Source: Muscardinus avellanarius
Taxonomy: Eukaryota; Chordata; Mammalia; Rodentia; Gliridae
Reading direction: 5' to 3'
Assembly: GCA_963383645.1 (NCBI GenBank)
Contig: OY726560.1
Coordinates: forward strand, 151,428,546 to 151,492,545
Length of the DNA stretch: 64,000 bases
The stretch's first letter is position 1, and every line of letters begins with the position of its first letter. A program made the translations under genes and the position numbers. Positions 1 to 10,985 of this stretch are shown piece after piece. Under the pieces are notes generated by a model. It did no database searches and had not been told where the DNA came from. It saw only the letters and a list, made by a program, of their open reading frames with translations.

Positions 1-375
1 AAAATAAAATAGAGGTGGGGTGTAACAACCTCACAATCACACACACACACGGCAACCAATGGTCTCTGCTCTGAGAAGCCAAGCCATTGACAAGGATGCT
101 GCTTACTGGGCACAGAGTCGAGGGCAGGGATGGAGCTGGATGTGTAACCACCATCAGCCCCTTTGGCATTCATTTCTAACATGCGTAGGCACCAGCCCTA
201 GGACCAGAGAGCTCAAGTGTGTGGACCACGCTGCTCCTGCCCATGGGAAGTAACTGGTACACACTGCTCTTTCTTTCTGCCACATAATTGTGTGTGTTTC
301 AGACTGCTCAGGTGATCCTTTTTAAGTATGGGGCCACAAACCCCTGGTCATCATCATGTGGGAGCCGGAAGTTAG

Positions 376-459
376 ATTTTGAGCAGAGAGTCTGTGAATG
401 GAACCCAGGGCCTCACCATGCTAGACAAGTGCTCTACCAGTGAGCCACTCTTCAAGCTG
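376..459 (-). repeat. ID-type SINE (tRNA-Ala derived), old
   Basis: Read on the minus strand, the segment has the ID layout: a GCTCA..GGTAGAGCACTTG box A-like part and a box B-like GGTTCCATTC part, here CCCTGGGTTCCATT. It is diverged and has no clear tail or duplication. It is a SINE relic and not a tRNA gene. Confidence 0.6.
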
Positions 460-504
460 TGGAGTCCCACTTTTTAAAAGTGAAATGACAAGTACTTTTC
501 TAAT

Positions 505-620
505 AGATTATAAGCTCCATGAATCCAAGGGATGTATCTCCTATTTGCCACTGTGTGAGAGTGGTGCCTGGCTTATCCTAACTCGGGGCTTGGTGGATAT
601 TTGTTAAATTAATAAACATC
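505..620 (+). repeat. L2 LINE 3'-end relic
   Basis: The order of motifs (TTATAAGCTCCATGAATCC, then GTGCCTGGC, then GGATATTTGTTAAATTAAT) matches the conserved 3' end of mammalian L2. It is strongly diverged, as expected for this ancient family. Confidence 0.55.
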
Positions 621-663
621 CTTTCCTATTTTGATCTCTTTGATCCTTAAGAGTATTAGGTTC

Positions 664-873
664 GCTGGGTGTGGTGGTGCACATGTGTAATTCCAGCATT
701 CGGGAGGCTGAGACAGGAGGATAGCGGTTCACAGACAGCTTCAGCTAATTAGTGAGACCCTCTGCTACTTAGTGAGACCCTGTTTAAAAACAAAGAATAA
801 AAAATAGGGGAGAGGGTATAGCTCACCAGTAGAATGCCCCTGGGTTCCATCTCCAGACCCACACACCCAAAAA
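664..873 (+). repeat. B1-dID dimeric SINE with 14-bp TSD
   Basis: A B1-like left half (GCTGGGTGTGGTGGTGCA, GGAGGCTGAGACAGGAGG) is joined through an A-rich linker to an ID-like right half ending CCCCTGGGTTCCATCTCCAG. A 14-bp direct repeat, AGAGTATTAGGTTC, flanks it at 650-663 and 874-887, proving L1-mediated retroposition. Confidence 0.9.
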
Positions 874-887
874 AGAGTATTAGGTTC

Positions 888-2556
888 ATGGCAGATAAGT
901 GAATCCTAGATTCCATTCGCCCTCCTCCTTCCTGATCCTGGAAGACAGTCTCTCTCTCTTTCTCTCTCTAAGATAATATTCAGATATTGGCTCCTGATCC
1001 TTCAGGTGGTAAGGTCACAGTTCAACTCTGAATTCTCAGGGGAGCCATGGCATTCTATGACCTTATTTTTTGCTTCTAAAGTAATTTTCCTTCACTGTTT
1101 GCTGCTGAGTTTAAAATCTTTTTTTGTTGCTGCTCATTCCGTATGTTATAAAGTTAAAATATGCTATTTAAGAAGCTAGATGGAACAACATGACACCCTG
1201 GGGTTTGTGACCTATCAGACTCTTACTGAAGCAGCGGGATTGTTTAGCTGCCTCTGCGGATCTCTGGGATTTGGACACTTACTGGAGCCTTTTCTTTCCT
1301 TTCTTATTTATTTTCTCACTTGAGCTTTTCTAATATTTGTAAGTATAAACTGTAGAGGCCTCTGACTTTCTTCCTCAGGGCACGTCTGGAGAGGATGTTA
1401 CTTTTGGTAGGAAAGCAACTTTTAAATTATTGGGTAAGCCTGGAGCGCCTGCAAAATGGAATCTTTATGTGATTGCCAGGTGAGGGTGGTGATTCGGCTG
1501 GTAGGGACAGCGCCTGGCATAAGCCCTCAGGCCACATCCCGCTGTGGGAGAGGTGGAAATAACTACCCAATTTACAAAATCTGATGGAGACAGAGCTCAC
1601 ACTCCAGTATTTTTGCTGGATCGTTCTGGTTAAAAAGTAATTCTCTATTTTTCTACAGTGGGCATCTTTCAAAAGAGATAGACACAAACATCGGCCAGGG
1701 AATAGAAAAGTAGAAATAGATGAACAGGAGAGGAAGAGGGGCCATGCAACCCAAGCTCTGAGAAATCTTTGCTGGATGGCTCTTAGGTAAGACTTTGAAG
1801 AGTTTGGCTTTAATGAATAAGAATGAGGAATCAGTTTCCCGGGTACCTGGGTGACTACAGACACACTTTTTGGTTTGCATTCATTCTCTTAATTACCAAA
1901 CGCTCATTGTGTGCACGTCGGTAATTACATTTTGATTATAAAGTTGTGAGTCTCCACTTTGCAGGAATTTATGAAAGTGAGAATGACAGCCACAGGGCTT
2001 GCAAAGTGCTCGATGAATCTGCTGCGTTTCTCTTTAAGTTCTATTTGTTTGCCACAGGTCTTGGCCACTTGTAATGAGAGTTATGTTCAGCTCCATGCAG
2101 AAAACAAGGAGAGGGGAAAATCTGGTGAGTCATGAAGAGTAACTGTGGGGCAGAGAGAAAGCTTCTCCTTTGACATATGGAGATTTGTGGAAACGAACTG
2201 ACAGTAGATGAATTAATGGATGGAGAAAAGGCATACAAACTTATTAAAGCACATTAGCATGGGGGCAGTGGTGGGGAGAGAAGACCCCCTGCCCAGTGAG
2301 GCTCAGATCCTTGCAAACCTTCTTCACAGAGAGGGAATGGAGGAGGTGGTCAAGGAAGACGAGGAGCTGGCCTTCCCCGCTAATAAATGGTGCTTTAGTA
2401 TGCTGAAAGTCTCCCACATGATTCCTGAGCTCCCCTCAGAAGAATAGATGAAAAGTCTGTCTGGATGTGGTGATGATTTTTAGTCTCTGCTCCTCTCTGG
2501 TTAACCTTTCCTGGTAATTTGGTGAGATTCCTAGGGAGGGAATGTAAGACACTCGC
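888..2556. other. No recognised gene or repeat
   Basis: This stretch of about 1.7 kb contains only short open frames with no family I recognise, plus a small CT-rich run at about 951-970. It may be intronic or intergenic; the sequence does not decide. Confidence 0.4.
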
Positions 2557-2755
2557 ATTTGTTTTTGGTATTGGGGATTGAGACCAAGGGCAGTCTACCT
2601 CTGAGCCACACCCCTGTTTCTATTTTATTTTTGATTTTGATAAAGGGTCTTGCTAAGTTTCTGAGGGTCTTGCTATGTTTCTGAGACTGGCTTTGAACCT
2701 GCAATCCTCCTATCTTAGCCAAGTACAGGGATTATAGGTGTGGACCACTGCTCCC
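2557..2755 (-). repeat. B1-dID dimeric SINE, old
   Basis: The minus-strand dimer shows the ID half (TTTGGTATTGGGGATTGAGACC... on the plus strand) followed by the AAGGGTCTTGCTAAG linker region and the B1 half ending at a degenerate TATAGGTGTGGACCACTGC. The left half carries a short internal duplication of GGGTCTTGCTA. Confidence 0.8.
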
Positions 2756-3049
2756 AGAGAAAACAATCACATTCCTCTTGGAAGATGGTTCCTCTGCAGA
2801 TCTCCGGAACTTTGGAGATAGCCCCTCCCTGGGCTGGGGAAGGAACAAGTGAAGCTCCAGGAGAACTTGATTCTGAGCCTGTTTCTTCAGCTTTGCGTGT
2901 CATGGTGCCACACTTTGGGAGTTAATTTTCTGAGCCCTGACATAACGTAAGACCAAAGCAGATAGTTCCAAGAAGTGTGGGTTTGTATTTCCTGTGAGCA
3001 GGTGAGCAGGCTACACATGCCCCTGAACCTGCAGTGGCCGTCACATTCG

Positions 3050-3212
3050 TAAGCTCTTCTGTGCTGTGTACACTGTGGGTTATATGATTTAGTCCTCACA
3101 GCAGCTCTAGGTGATAAGTGCTAGTTTTGGGCAAATTTACAGATTGGGGAACAGAGCCAAAGAGGTTTAAGCCAAGTTGTCTACCAGCTGGGAAATAGCC
3201 CAGTCACATTTC
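3050..3212 (+). repeat. MIR SINE relic
   Basis: Motifs in MIR order are visible: GATTTAGTCCTCACAGCAGCTC, a degenerate TTTACAGATTGGGGAACAGAG, and AGAGGTTTAAG...AAGTTG. The similarity matches the MIR core and its 3' flank. Confidence 0.65.
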
Positions 3213-3588
3213 AAACTTTCTTATCCCCAGAGATGGGGAGTGATGCTGAAATGAACTTGTACAAACAAACCTACTGAAACTTGGCCATAAAATGGCAACT
3301 ACCCTGTTCCTCAAAGCTGTCCCGTTGTATCTCAGGTCATAGGTACAGAATCCTATAATGAACAACCTTGAGAGCCCAGTAGAACCAAAATCTCCGAGGA
3401 ACCAAGAGGAACCTGAGGAAGGAGAACAGAGCCTCACAGATCTAGGTTAGAAGCGAGGGTGTCACTGACAGCTTGGGATGGACCAGAATCATCATTATCC
3501 ACAAGTGGACTGCTGCTGGGTGTGGGCTGTTCTTCCAAGATGCACTATTGCCCCATCAGCCCACCCAGGTGTTTTCTGGTCACTTTTC

Positions 3589-3699
3589 CACTATCTACCA
3601 TCCATAGATCTACTATTTACCACTATTTCACTATCTACCATCCATAGATTTATTTTCCACTATTTGCCATTTATTTTCACTATTTGCCATCCATAGATG
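3589..3699. repeat. Imperfect minisatellite, ~40-bp period
   Basis: The core CTACCATCCATAGAT recurs at about 3595 and 3635, and as TTGCCATCCATAGAT near 3683. CACTATTT/ACTATTT spacers separate the copies, giving roughly 2.7 imperfect units. Confidence 0.7.
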
Positions 3700-3847
3700 C
3701 GTAACCTCCTTTCCTTCTTGTCATATCCCTGAACATTTATTATTCTTCTGTTAAAGAGTTATACGAGTTCTCTGTTATAACCACTTCTTGTGGTCCTCAT
3801 TTTTCCCTTGAAGTCTTTTGTGTACATGTAAAAATATGAAAGAAAAA

Positions 3848-4010
3848 AATTGGTACTGGGGATTGAACTGAAGGGTTATTCTACCTCCAAGTTATGCTCC
3901 CAGCCCTCTTTATTTTGAAACAGGGTCTTTCTAAGTTGCCGAAGCTGGTCTTGAATCTGCAATCCTGTTTCCAAGTACTGGGATTACAGGTACACACCAC
4001 CAAGCCCGGC
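3848..4010 (-). repeat. B1-dID dimeric SINE
   Basis: On the plus strand it reads GGTACTGGGGATTGAACTG... then GAAACAGGGTCTTTCTAAG... then GTACTGGGATTACAGGTACACACC, the reverse-complemented ID half followed by the B1 half. Confidence 0.85.
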
Positions 4011-4351
4011 TTGATATAAAATTCGAATGCTTCTTTCTTGTAACTCTGTCTTATTTAAGTTTAATTTTCAGGTGCAGCTACAGAACCTACAAGGGTAAAG
4101 TTTTTTTCTCTGCTACAGTCTTAGGTTTTATTCAGTTATCTGAAATTTCTCTTTCTATAAACTCACAGAGAACAATACCATTTTCTTTTGGAATGGTAGA
4201 AATCATGCCTACAGAAAGGGCACTAGCTCTTATTTAAAGGAAAGAAGACTTTTAAGAATGAACCTGGGGTTAATGTTAAATACAAGTAAAATATAACTTT
4301 TTCAAGTCTGCTGGGAAAAGCCATCTAGTACCATGCAAATAAGAATAAAAG

Positions 4352-4490
4352 AATGGAGGCAAGGCAGTTTGAGGGTAGCCTTAGCAAATTAGCAAGACCC
4401 TATCTCAAAAAAAAAAAAAAAAACAACATAAGAAAGACTATAGTTCAGTGGTAAAGAAACCCTGGGTTCAAACTCTAGTACTAGGAAAAA
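4352..4490 (+). repeat. B1-dID SINE, 5'-truncated
   Basis: The piece begins inside the B1 half (GGCAGTTTGAGGGTAGCC), passes an A17 linker and ends in the ID half (CCCTGGGTTCAAACTCTAG). A CCAA-rich run (4491-4517) sits where the tail is expected. Confidence 0.75.
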
Positions 4491-4692
4491 CCCACCCACC
4501 AACCAACCAACCAACCAAATAACCCCAAGGAAAACAAAACCCTGAGGTTTTGTTCTCAGGAGATGATTTTGCAGGGCCAGATTGAATAAATGAGTTCAAA
4601 TTCCCTAGGTGTTTTAGAAGTACATTAGAATTATGGTTAAATAGAGAATGTCCCCTGAAGCTCGTGGATTGATTTCAGAGATGATGTAGTTA

Positions 4693-5022
4693 AGCCATGA
4701 GGGTTGTAAACTCATTGGTGAATAAATCCATTGTAGTGAGCTTGCGGGGTGGTAGGCTAGGCAGGTGGGGTGTGACTAGAGAAGGTGCGTCTGTGGGTGT
4801 GTGGCCTGTTTGCTCTCTCGCTCCCGGCTCCCGGCTCCGGGCTGTGAGAGCAGAGCCTTGCTCACTCCCTCTCTCTGCTTCTCGCCGCCATGCCCTGAGC
4901 TCTGAGCTCTGCACACCCAGCCTGACATGGATTGAACTCTGTAATCTCCAAAAACTGTGAGTAAATAAATATACCTTCCTCTAAGTTGTGTGTGGTCAGG
5001 CTTATTGGGTCGCAGCTGTGAG
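4693..5022 (+). repeat. ERVL-MaLR-type LTR fragment
   Basis: The segment has the pattern shared by the other MaLR-type LTRs here: AATAAATCCATTG near the start, a CT-rich then GCCGCCATG block, and then TGTGAGTAAATAAATATACC..CTCTAAGTTGTG leading to the 3' end. Its 5' part is missing or too diverged to recognise. Confidence 0.55.
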
Positions 5023-5849
5023 AATGTGTACTTGCCTCGGGATTAACCACCTGGCGTCCTGATAAGGGCTCAGCTGGAAGTGGATGTCTGACAGGTCCTT
5101 CATCTGGCTGGCTGGAGGTTGTCTTTCAAGTGCAGAAAGGGGCACCCTCACCTGTTATCTCCATCTGTTATCTCCAAGTGTGTGGTGGAGGGTGGTAGTG
5201 GAAACCTTGGGCAAAGGAGGTGAATATTTTAGTACTTTGGAAAATGTTTATTGTGTAAAATAACAAACTTAAGCTTTTTGTAAATTGTTCAAGTTGAATT
5301 TTCATTTCTTACTATTTTAAATCTAGCAAAATCCAATAATTGTGTATTCCTGAGATTGAAAGCTATGTACCCAGTAAGGAAATTAGTCACATCACACAAT
5401 TTAGGGAGATGGTGCAGCGACCAGACTTTGATATGGACCCTGTTAGATACTTGTCAGAGTCCCTTGAATACTGCATTTATTGAGAGACACATCAGAGACT
5501 TTTCAGCATAATCAACACAGAGAGAGATGGCTCTTCTTGTTTTGCTTCTCCTTCCTCTCCAGAAGAGAGTCTTAAGACAAGTGGTCGAACTGATAAATAC
5601 AAACTGATAAAAAGCAAATCAAAGCTGAGAGCCTGAGTGGCTCTTGTAACCCAAGTGTGATGATCGCAAGCACCTTGGGAGCATTATTTCCTAGGGGAGC
5701 TCCTACTGAGGTTACCCAATCCCTCTGCATGTTTTGAGGACTTGGGGAGGATGAGAGTGGTGTCGGAAGTTTGGAGCACTACAAAAACTGTTTTGATTCT
5801 TAAAAAGGGAAGGATGAATTTCTTTCCCTCCACAAATTATAGAATGGTG
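5023..5849. other. No recognised gene or repeat
   Basis: AT-moderate unique sequence with stop codons throughout all frames. No repeat motif was recognised. Confidence 0.35.
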
Positions 5850-6110
5850 AGCTTGACAACAGAACCAGTCAAGATTCTAGAATAAATTATCAAGGGAACT
5901 ACTTATGACCGCTTAGAACTTCTGAAAGTGATCAGTAGAGTTAGCATGAGTTTACTAAGAATAAGACAAATTTGACCCTTTTCCCCCTCTAACAGTGTTA
6001 TTAGACTCAACTGTCAATTACCTACTTAGAGTTTAACAAGCATAGGACATGGACGTAATCTCTATACGGAACAGGGTATTGTAAGCAAGTGTTAGTACAA
6101 TGAGATGGAT
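5850..6110 (+). repeat. Ancient LINE relic (possibly CR1/L3-type)
   Basis: The string of motifs (AAATTATCAAGGGAACTACTT, GTTAGCATGAGTTTACTAAG, then CTTAGAGTTTAACAAGCAT) resembles the reverse-transcriptase region of an old mammalian LINE. There the last motif would encode a degenerate LDFSKAFD-like sequence. The family name is uncertain, and the frame is broken. Confidence 0.4.
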
Positions 6111-6597
6111 TTATAACAGAATCACTGCACAAAGGATATTGATTAATTGACTTGGTCTCCCTGTGGAAGATTTTTGATGGTGGTTACAGAACATTGCACA
6201 GCATTTAAAATACTGTGCTTGGCATTTTCCTTCCAAAGCTCAAATGGTAGAATGCTCAAATAGCAGAGGAGAGAAAATAATTTGGCCAAAAGAATAATTT
6301 TAAGAAAGATCACATAGATTAAGTTGTGGGCCAAGATCAAAGTATTTATTGATATATGTATACTTTAGCCATTGGAAACAAGTAGACCCAAAATGTTGTA
6401 ATGGCTTCTATACAATAAAAGCGCATTCATTGTCCACGTAACTGTTGGAGGGGGATGTTTGTGGCTGGCCAGTGATTTCTGTGAGGACCTAAGATCTCTC
6501 TGTCCTGTGGCTTTCTTATCTCCAAGGACTCACCTGTAGATGTAAAGTCAGAAAGAAAGAGAGTGTGGAAGAACCACAATTGGCTTTTTAAAATTTT

Positions 6598-7140
6598 TTC
6601 ACTGCAGAATATTTGAAATATACATAAAAAAGAGAGACTCAGTTCATCCTAAATATTTATCATTTAGCTTCAGCAACGACGAATTCAGGGCCATTCTTGT
6701 TTTATTGATATCTACCATCCACTTACTCTCCCCACCCCACTAGATTATTTTGAAGTCAGTCCCATCCAGCATATTATTTTATATGTAACTCTGTATCTCT
6801 AAAAGAGGACTGCATTTAAAAAAAGTATATCGCCGGGCGTGGTGGCGCACGCTTGTAATCCCCGCGCTTGGGAGGCGGAGACAGGAGGATCGCGCAGGTT
6901 CGAAGCCAGCCGCGCTGGCGTAAGAGACCCTGTTTCAAAAATATAAAATAGGTCTGGGAGTGTAGCCCGGAGGTAGAAGGGCTTCCAGGAACCCCAGTAC
7001 TACCAAAAAAAAAAAAAAAAAAAAAAACCAAAAAAAAAAAAAAAGCCAAAGTATATCTACGACACCAGCATCACTCTCAAAATACTGATACTAGTTTCTT
7101 AATATCATCAATATCTTATTGATGCTTCAGACCTCCCTGA
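6598..7140 (-). repeat. Old L1 (L1M-type) 3' end, split by a SINE
   Basis: Plus-strand motifs TTTTGAAGTCAGTCCCATCC, GTAACTCTGTATCTCTAAAAG and TTAATATCATCAATATC follow the order seen in old L1M 3'UTRs read in reverse. The relic is interrupted at 6832-7047 by a young SINE, and its right part resumes after 7057. Confidence 0.55.
6832..7047 (+). repeat. Young B1-dID dimeric SINE with TSD
   Basis: A complete dimer starts GCCGGGCGTGGTGGCGCAC. It keeps many CpGs (for example GCCAGCCGCGCTGGCG), has an ID half ending CCAGGAACCCCAGTACTACC, and has an A-rich tail of about 40 bases. The 10-bp target duplication AAAGTATATC lies at 6822-6831 and 7048-7057. It differs at only a few positions from the copy at 26179-26365. 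Confidence 0.95.
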
Positions 7141-7145
7141 TTCAC

Positions 7146-7650
7146 ATTCTCTCTCCCTTCCTCTCTCCCTCTCCATAGTCTATTTGAATTATGATCTAAA
7201 CAAGTCTGTGCACATTGCAGTTGGCTCATGAGCACATGGAAGGATTAGTCTCTTGTTCTCCAGGCCCCCCTTCTATCAAACTACTCTCGCCCTTTGTGAC
7301 TTTGTTTGCTATTAGATCATTTGTTCTGGAGTTTGGATTTTGCTGGCTGCATCTCCACTGTCTGCGTAGGCATATTCCTCTCCTCCTCTAAATGTGACAC
7401 TGTATGCCTGGTCTTGTCCACATTCAGGTTGCATCTTGGGGACAAGCATATGTCACAGGTAGTATGTGTCCTGACTATTGATGGTCCCTGTGTAGTCATT
7501 ATTTCATTAGGGGTTTGTAAAGCAGTGATCCTCTAATTCATTCTGCCTTCGATTACCAGCCAGATTCTTCTATAAAAAGAAACAGTTCTCATGAACTGGT
7601 TGGTTAATCTGAGGTTATACCTGCTTTTTGAATACCTCAACTTTTATTTG
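7146..7650. other. No recognised gene or repeat
   Basis: Unique-looking sequence. A 76-codon frame at 7306-7536 has no recognised similarity. Confidence 0.35.
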
Positions 7651-7663
7651 CATGGGGCCAGTT

Positions 7664-7777
7664 TATTTATTTATTATTTATTTATTTATATTTAAAAATT
7701 TTAAATTTTTTATTGGTGCATTATATTCATACATCATATTGGGGTAAAAAAATTGTGTGTACAGACATGGACACAAC
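7664..7777 (-). repeat. Very short 5'-truncated L1 insertion with 13-bp TSD
   Basis: Only the last ~80 bases of a rodent L1 3'UTR are present (plus strand TTATTGGTGCATTATATTC ... GGGGTAAAAAAATTGTGTG), with a TTTATTTA tail. The duplication CATGGGGCCAGTT lies at 7651-7663 and 7778-7790. The same 3' end is found at 58314 and, diverged, in the half-L1 elements. Confidence 0.9.
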
Positions 7778-7790
7778 ATGGGGCCAGTTC

Positions 7791-8635
7791 AGATGGAGTC
7801 CTGGGGTCACCCCGACCTGGGAGGGAGGCTGGGAAGGGTAGTCTAGTTGCGTTCCTGGAAAAATGAGGAAGCGGATTCCGACCATCAGCTGGTGGTCTCT
7901 GCTGCAATCACACCAACAGTGAAATTTGCCCGTGACGTATTTAAGGCTCCTAAACCCAGCTGCCACATGTACAATGGGAAGGACACAGCTTAGCAGCCAA
8001 GGAGCCGGGTGACCATAAGCTCAGCAAGGAAATGCTGGGCTGTCGGTGCCAGCAGAGCCCCGGGCAGCATCCACAGCCCCAGAGCCTGGTGCTTGGGAGT
8101 TGCTGACGTGCCGAGAAGAGCAATGGGGGAAGTGGGGGGAGGAGGAATGACTTCATCAAAGGACTCCGGCGGGCTGGCAAGGACCCTGCAGAGCTTAGGT
8201 CCTCGCAGAAAGTGAGGATCTGAGTAGACCCCAGTGTAACCGAAGTGTTGGAAGCAGATTTATGGTTGCACGCAGGATGTGTTTCTCTTGTTTGCAGTAC
8301 TTTACTCGCGTGGTCCCCAGTACATTACGACGAATGCGCTGCCTTAGAGAGACAGTGAGCTCTTGTTCCTGGGTGGATGTGATGATGGGTTTGGGTACCA
8401 CCTGATGAGATGCAGATGGGGAGCTCAAGAGTGGCTGGTCCTCTACTCTGGAGAGCTGAGGACCAGGTAAGCCATGGGAAAGACGGTGTGCTGGTTGAGT
8501 GGAATCGCAAGCTCTGTGCTCAGAAAGCACAGTGCAGCCCGGGGGCTAAAGTGTGTATTAAATCATTCAGTTTTCAGTGATTCTTTGGTTTCTTCTTTTC
8601 TTCCCTCTCCATTTCTTTCCTTTTCCTTTATTTCT
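7791..8635. other. No recognised gene or repeat
   Basis: Moderately GC-rich unique DNA. Frames on both strands (up to 111 codons at 8195-8530) overlap one another and show no family motif, so no coding call is made. Confidence 0.35.
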
Positions 8636-8705
8636 TTTTGGTGCTAGTTCTGGGGATGAAGCCAGGACTTTGAGCGTGCTCAGCATGTATCCCACCACTG
8701 GCCCT
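8636..8705 (-). repeat. ID-type SINE fragment
   Basis: The plus strand reads GGTGCTAGTTCTGGGGATGAAGCC ... CATGTATCCCACCACTGGCC, a diverged reversed ID element. Confidence 0.55.
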
Positions 8706-9039
8706 TCCCTCCCCCCGTACGATCAGTTCACTGCTATTGGACAAGTGTAAACACTGTATTTCCATTTTCACAACCAAGGCAGCACACACCCAACACCTCT
8801 CAAAGGTTCCTCGTGCCCATTTGCTGGGCTCATCCACTTTAACTGTAAAACCCCTCACCCTGTTAAATGCCCAATGCCACGTGGTTAGCTATAAGAACTA
8901 GCCTGTATAGCAGAGGTCTAGGATTTATAGAACTGAGACGTTCCATCACAGACATAGCTCCTGTGCTGCCCGGCCCCTGAAAGCCACTACAGCACTGCCT
9001 GCTCCCGCGAGCTTCACTCCTACAGGCACTCTGTGTCAG

Positions 9040-9185
9040 TGGAATCGTGAGCTATTTGCTTTTTGTGACTGGCTTTTTCTTTTTTACCTGGTGTAAAGTC
9101 CTCCAGGTTCGCCCATGTTGTTGCATGTGGCAGGACTTCCTTTTTAGGACAGAGTAATATTCCATTGTATGTATATTGCGTATTT
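9040..9185 (-). repeat. L1M-type 3'-region fragment
   Basis: The motifs TTTTTGTGACTGGC, CTCCAGGTTCGCCCATGTTG and AGTAATATTCCATTGTATGT occur in the order of a reversed old L1 3' region. A short frame on the minus strand reads a broken ORF2 C-terminus (..MEYYSVLK..). Confidence 0.7.
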
Positions 9186-9639
9186 TCATGAAAAACTTAG
9201 AGACACTGAAGGCTGATGAGGGGTTAATCAGATCAGCCTGGAAAGGACACTCCCTGGAAATCCTGTCTATTGGGACAACTTGTGGATGGGAGGGAAAGTG
9301 GGTGCGTGGCACTTGTGGGACATAGTGGTTTGACAGAGTGGCCTTGGCAGGGGCATTTCCAGGCACTGTAGGTGCTGGTGGGGGCTGGGCCTGAAGGCTT
9401 GGGGGCCGTGCTCAGGAGCTAGGTTGTTCCTGAAGGCCTCTGACATCATGCCCTCTGGCAGAGGGATTGCTGTGGAGCCCAGGTGGGGTCTGTGCCCCTG
9501 GTTCTGGCCCATCTCCACTGTCACTAGCCTCCCGATGGACATAACCCATGCCCTGTGCTCACTCTTAGTTTCCACATCTGTAGAACATGGGGGAAGACTT
9601 AGGAGAGGTGCCACGGCTGCTTTGGGGCCAGGGAGCCTG

Positions 9640-9755
9640 AGTTTGAATCTTGCTTCCAGCACCTTTAGTTGTTACCCTGCGTGCCTCTTAATGTCAACTA
9701 GGAATAACAGTGACTCCGGCCTACTGGGTCATCCTCCTCCTCCTCCTCGTCGCCT
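9640..9755 (-). repeat. MIR SINE relic
   Basis: GAGTTTGAATCTTGCTTCC, then TTGTTACCCTGCGTGCCTC and AATAACAGTGACTCC follow the reversed MIR order. The TCC tract begins just inside its distal edge. Confidence 0.5.
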
Positions 9756-9906
9756 CCTCCTCACCTCCTCCTCCTCGTCCTCTTCCTCACCTCCTCCTCA
9801 TCCTTTTCCTTGTTGTTCTCCTCGTCCTCCTCCTCCTCCTCCTCTTCCTCCTCCTCCTCCTCCTCCTCCTCCTCACCTTCTCCTCGTCCTCCCCCCCTTC
9901 TTGCTA
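9729..9906. repeat. (TCC)n-rich polypyrimidine tract, ~180 bp
   Basis: Almost uninterrupted pyrimidines on the plus strand, mainly TCC with TCG, ACC and TTG interruptions, ending in C8. The complementary strand is a GGA/GAG purine tract. The 209-codon frame across it is an artefact of the repeat. Confidence 0.95.
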
Positions 9907-10984
9907 AGGCTCACCCTTGCCCCTGAGTACCCATCCCCAGGACAGCTCCTTCTAAACATGTCTTCACTGGCAGTCTCAATTTTTATGAGAACTTTTACTG
10001 GCCTTCTGATAAAATCAATTCCCATAAAGATACTGATATCTGGTAATAGCTAGGTGTTTGGTTTATTTACTCTTAAAAGAAGAGGTCTAGGTATGCCATG
10101 CTTTCAACCCAAAGGAATGGATCCAGAATGGTGGATTTTCAGACTCAGGTTTGGTTTTGAGAGGGGCATTTTTCAAAAAGAAGAGCCGTCCAGATTTTCT
10201 TTCTATCAGTAGCTGCTGCCTTAGCTGCTGTGTGCAGAGAGATCTGCCCCCTTTCAGTCAGGGTCCTTCTTGTTTGTGCATAATTGAGATGTGTGTGTTT
10301 GTGTGTATATGTGTATGTGTGTGCGTGCATGTGTGTGCACGTGTGTGCATGTGTGTGTGTGTGTATTTTCCAGGTGTCAGTGTTGACTATACCTGAGACA
10401 GCTCTGAGCCTCATTAAATTAAGTCAGTGTATGATTTTATTTCCTAAATTCTAACCATTGAAGAAAATGTCAGCCAGGGCCAGGAAATGCCAGGAAATTC
10501 CTCAGGAGCCCTGGTGTCCAGTCCCTGGGGCAGCTCCGGCAGCCAGGCGGCCATGGTAATTCTGGGTGTACCCATGGATATGTCCTTCAAAGTTCTCCGC
10601 TTTGGGACTGTGTGCTCAAAGCCGACCCAGGCCAGGGGCTGAGGGCCAGTGACTTTGGAGGGAAGTGTCCTGGGAGAAGGCAGTGGGGTCCGGAAGGGGT
10701 AGAAAGAGGCTGAACCTGCTCTGGTTTTGGGTGAAGACCCAGCTCCAGCCTGATCTGCGGGAGGGCCGTGGGTGTGAGCTGCAGCTCAGAGTGTCTCCTG
10801 GAGAAGAGACCCAGGTCACTGCACCTGTCAGCCACCAAGGGACACAGATGCCCAGATGTTCCCACTCTGAATGGAGAGGCAGCTCCAGGAGCCCAGGGAG
10901 GTCTCTGGGCAGCTTGTAGTTATCAGTTGTCAGTAGTGCCAAGGAAGAGGACCCAAGGGGGATCTGGTTGGGCACCCATAGTGT
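9907..10984. other. Mostly unique DNA with a TG microsatellite
   Basis: Apart from the imperfect (TG)n run at 10288-10366, no repeat is recognised. Overlapping frames between 10587 and 11091 on both strands lack recognisable protein motifs. Confidence 0.4.
10288..10366. repeat. Imperfect (TG)n microsatellite
   Basis: Alternating TG with TTTG, TATA, CG and CA interruptions, about 79 bp. Confidence 0.95.
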
Positions 10985-10985
10985 C

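Noticed and set aside
664..873. tRNA genes within SINE ID halves
   Set aside because: Box A/B-like motifs derive from the SINE's tRNA-Ala ancestry. No intact cloverleaf or standalone tRNA was found.
9424..10053. 209-codon open frame on the plus strand
   Set aside because: It reads through the TCC tract, giving long proline/serine runs with no domain. Openness is a consequence of the repeat.
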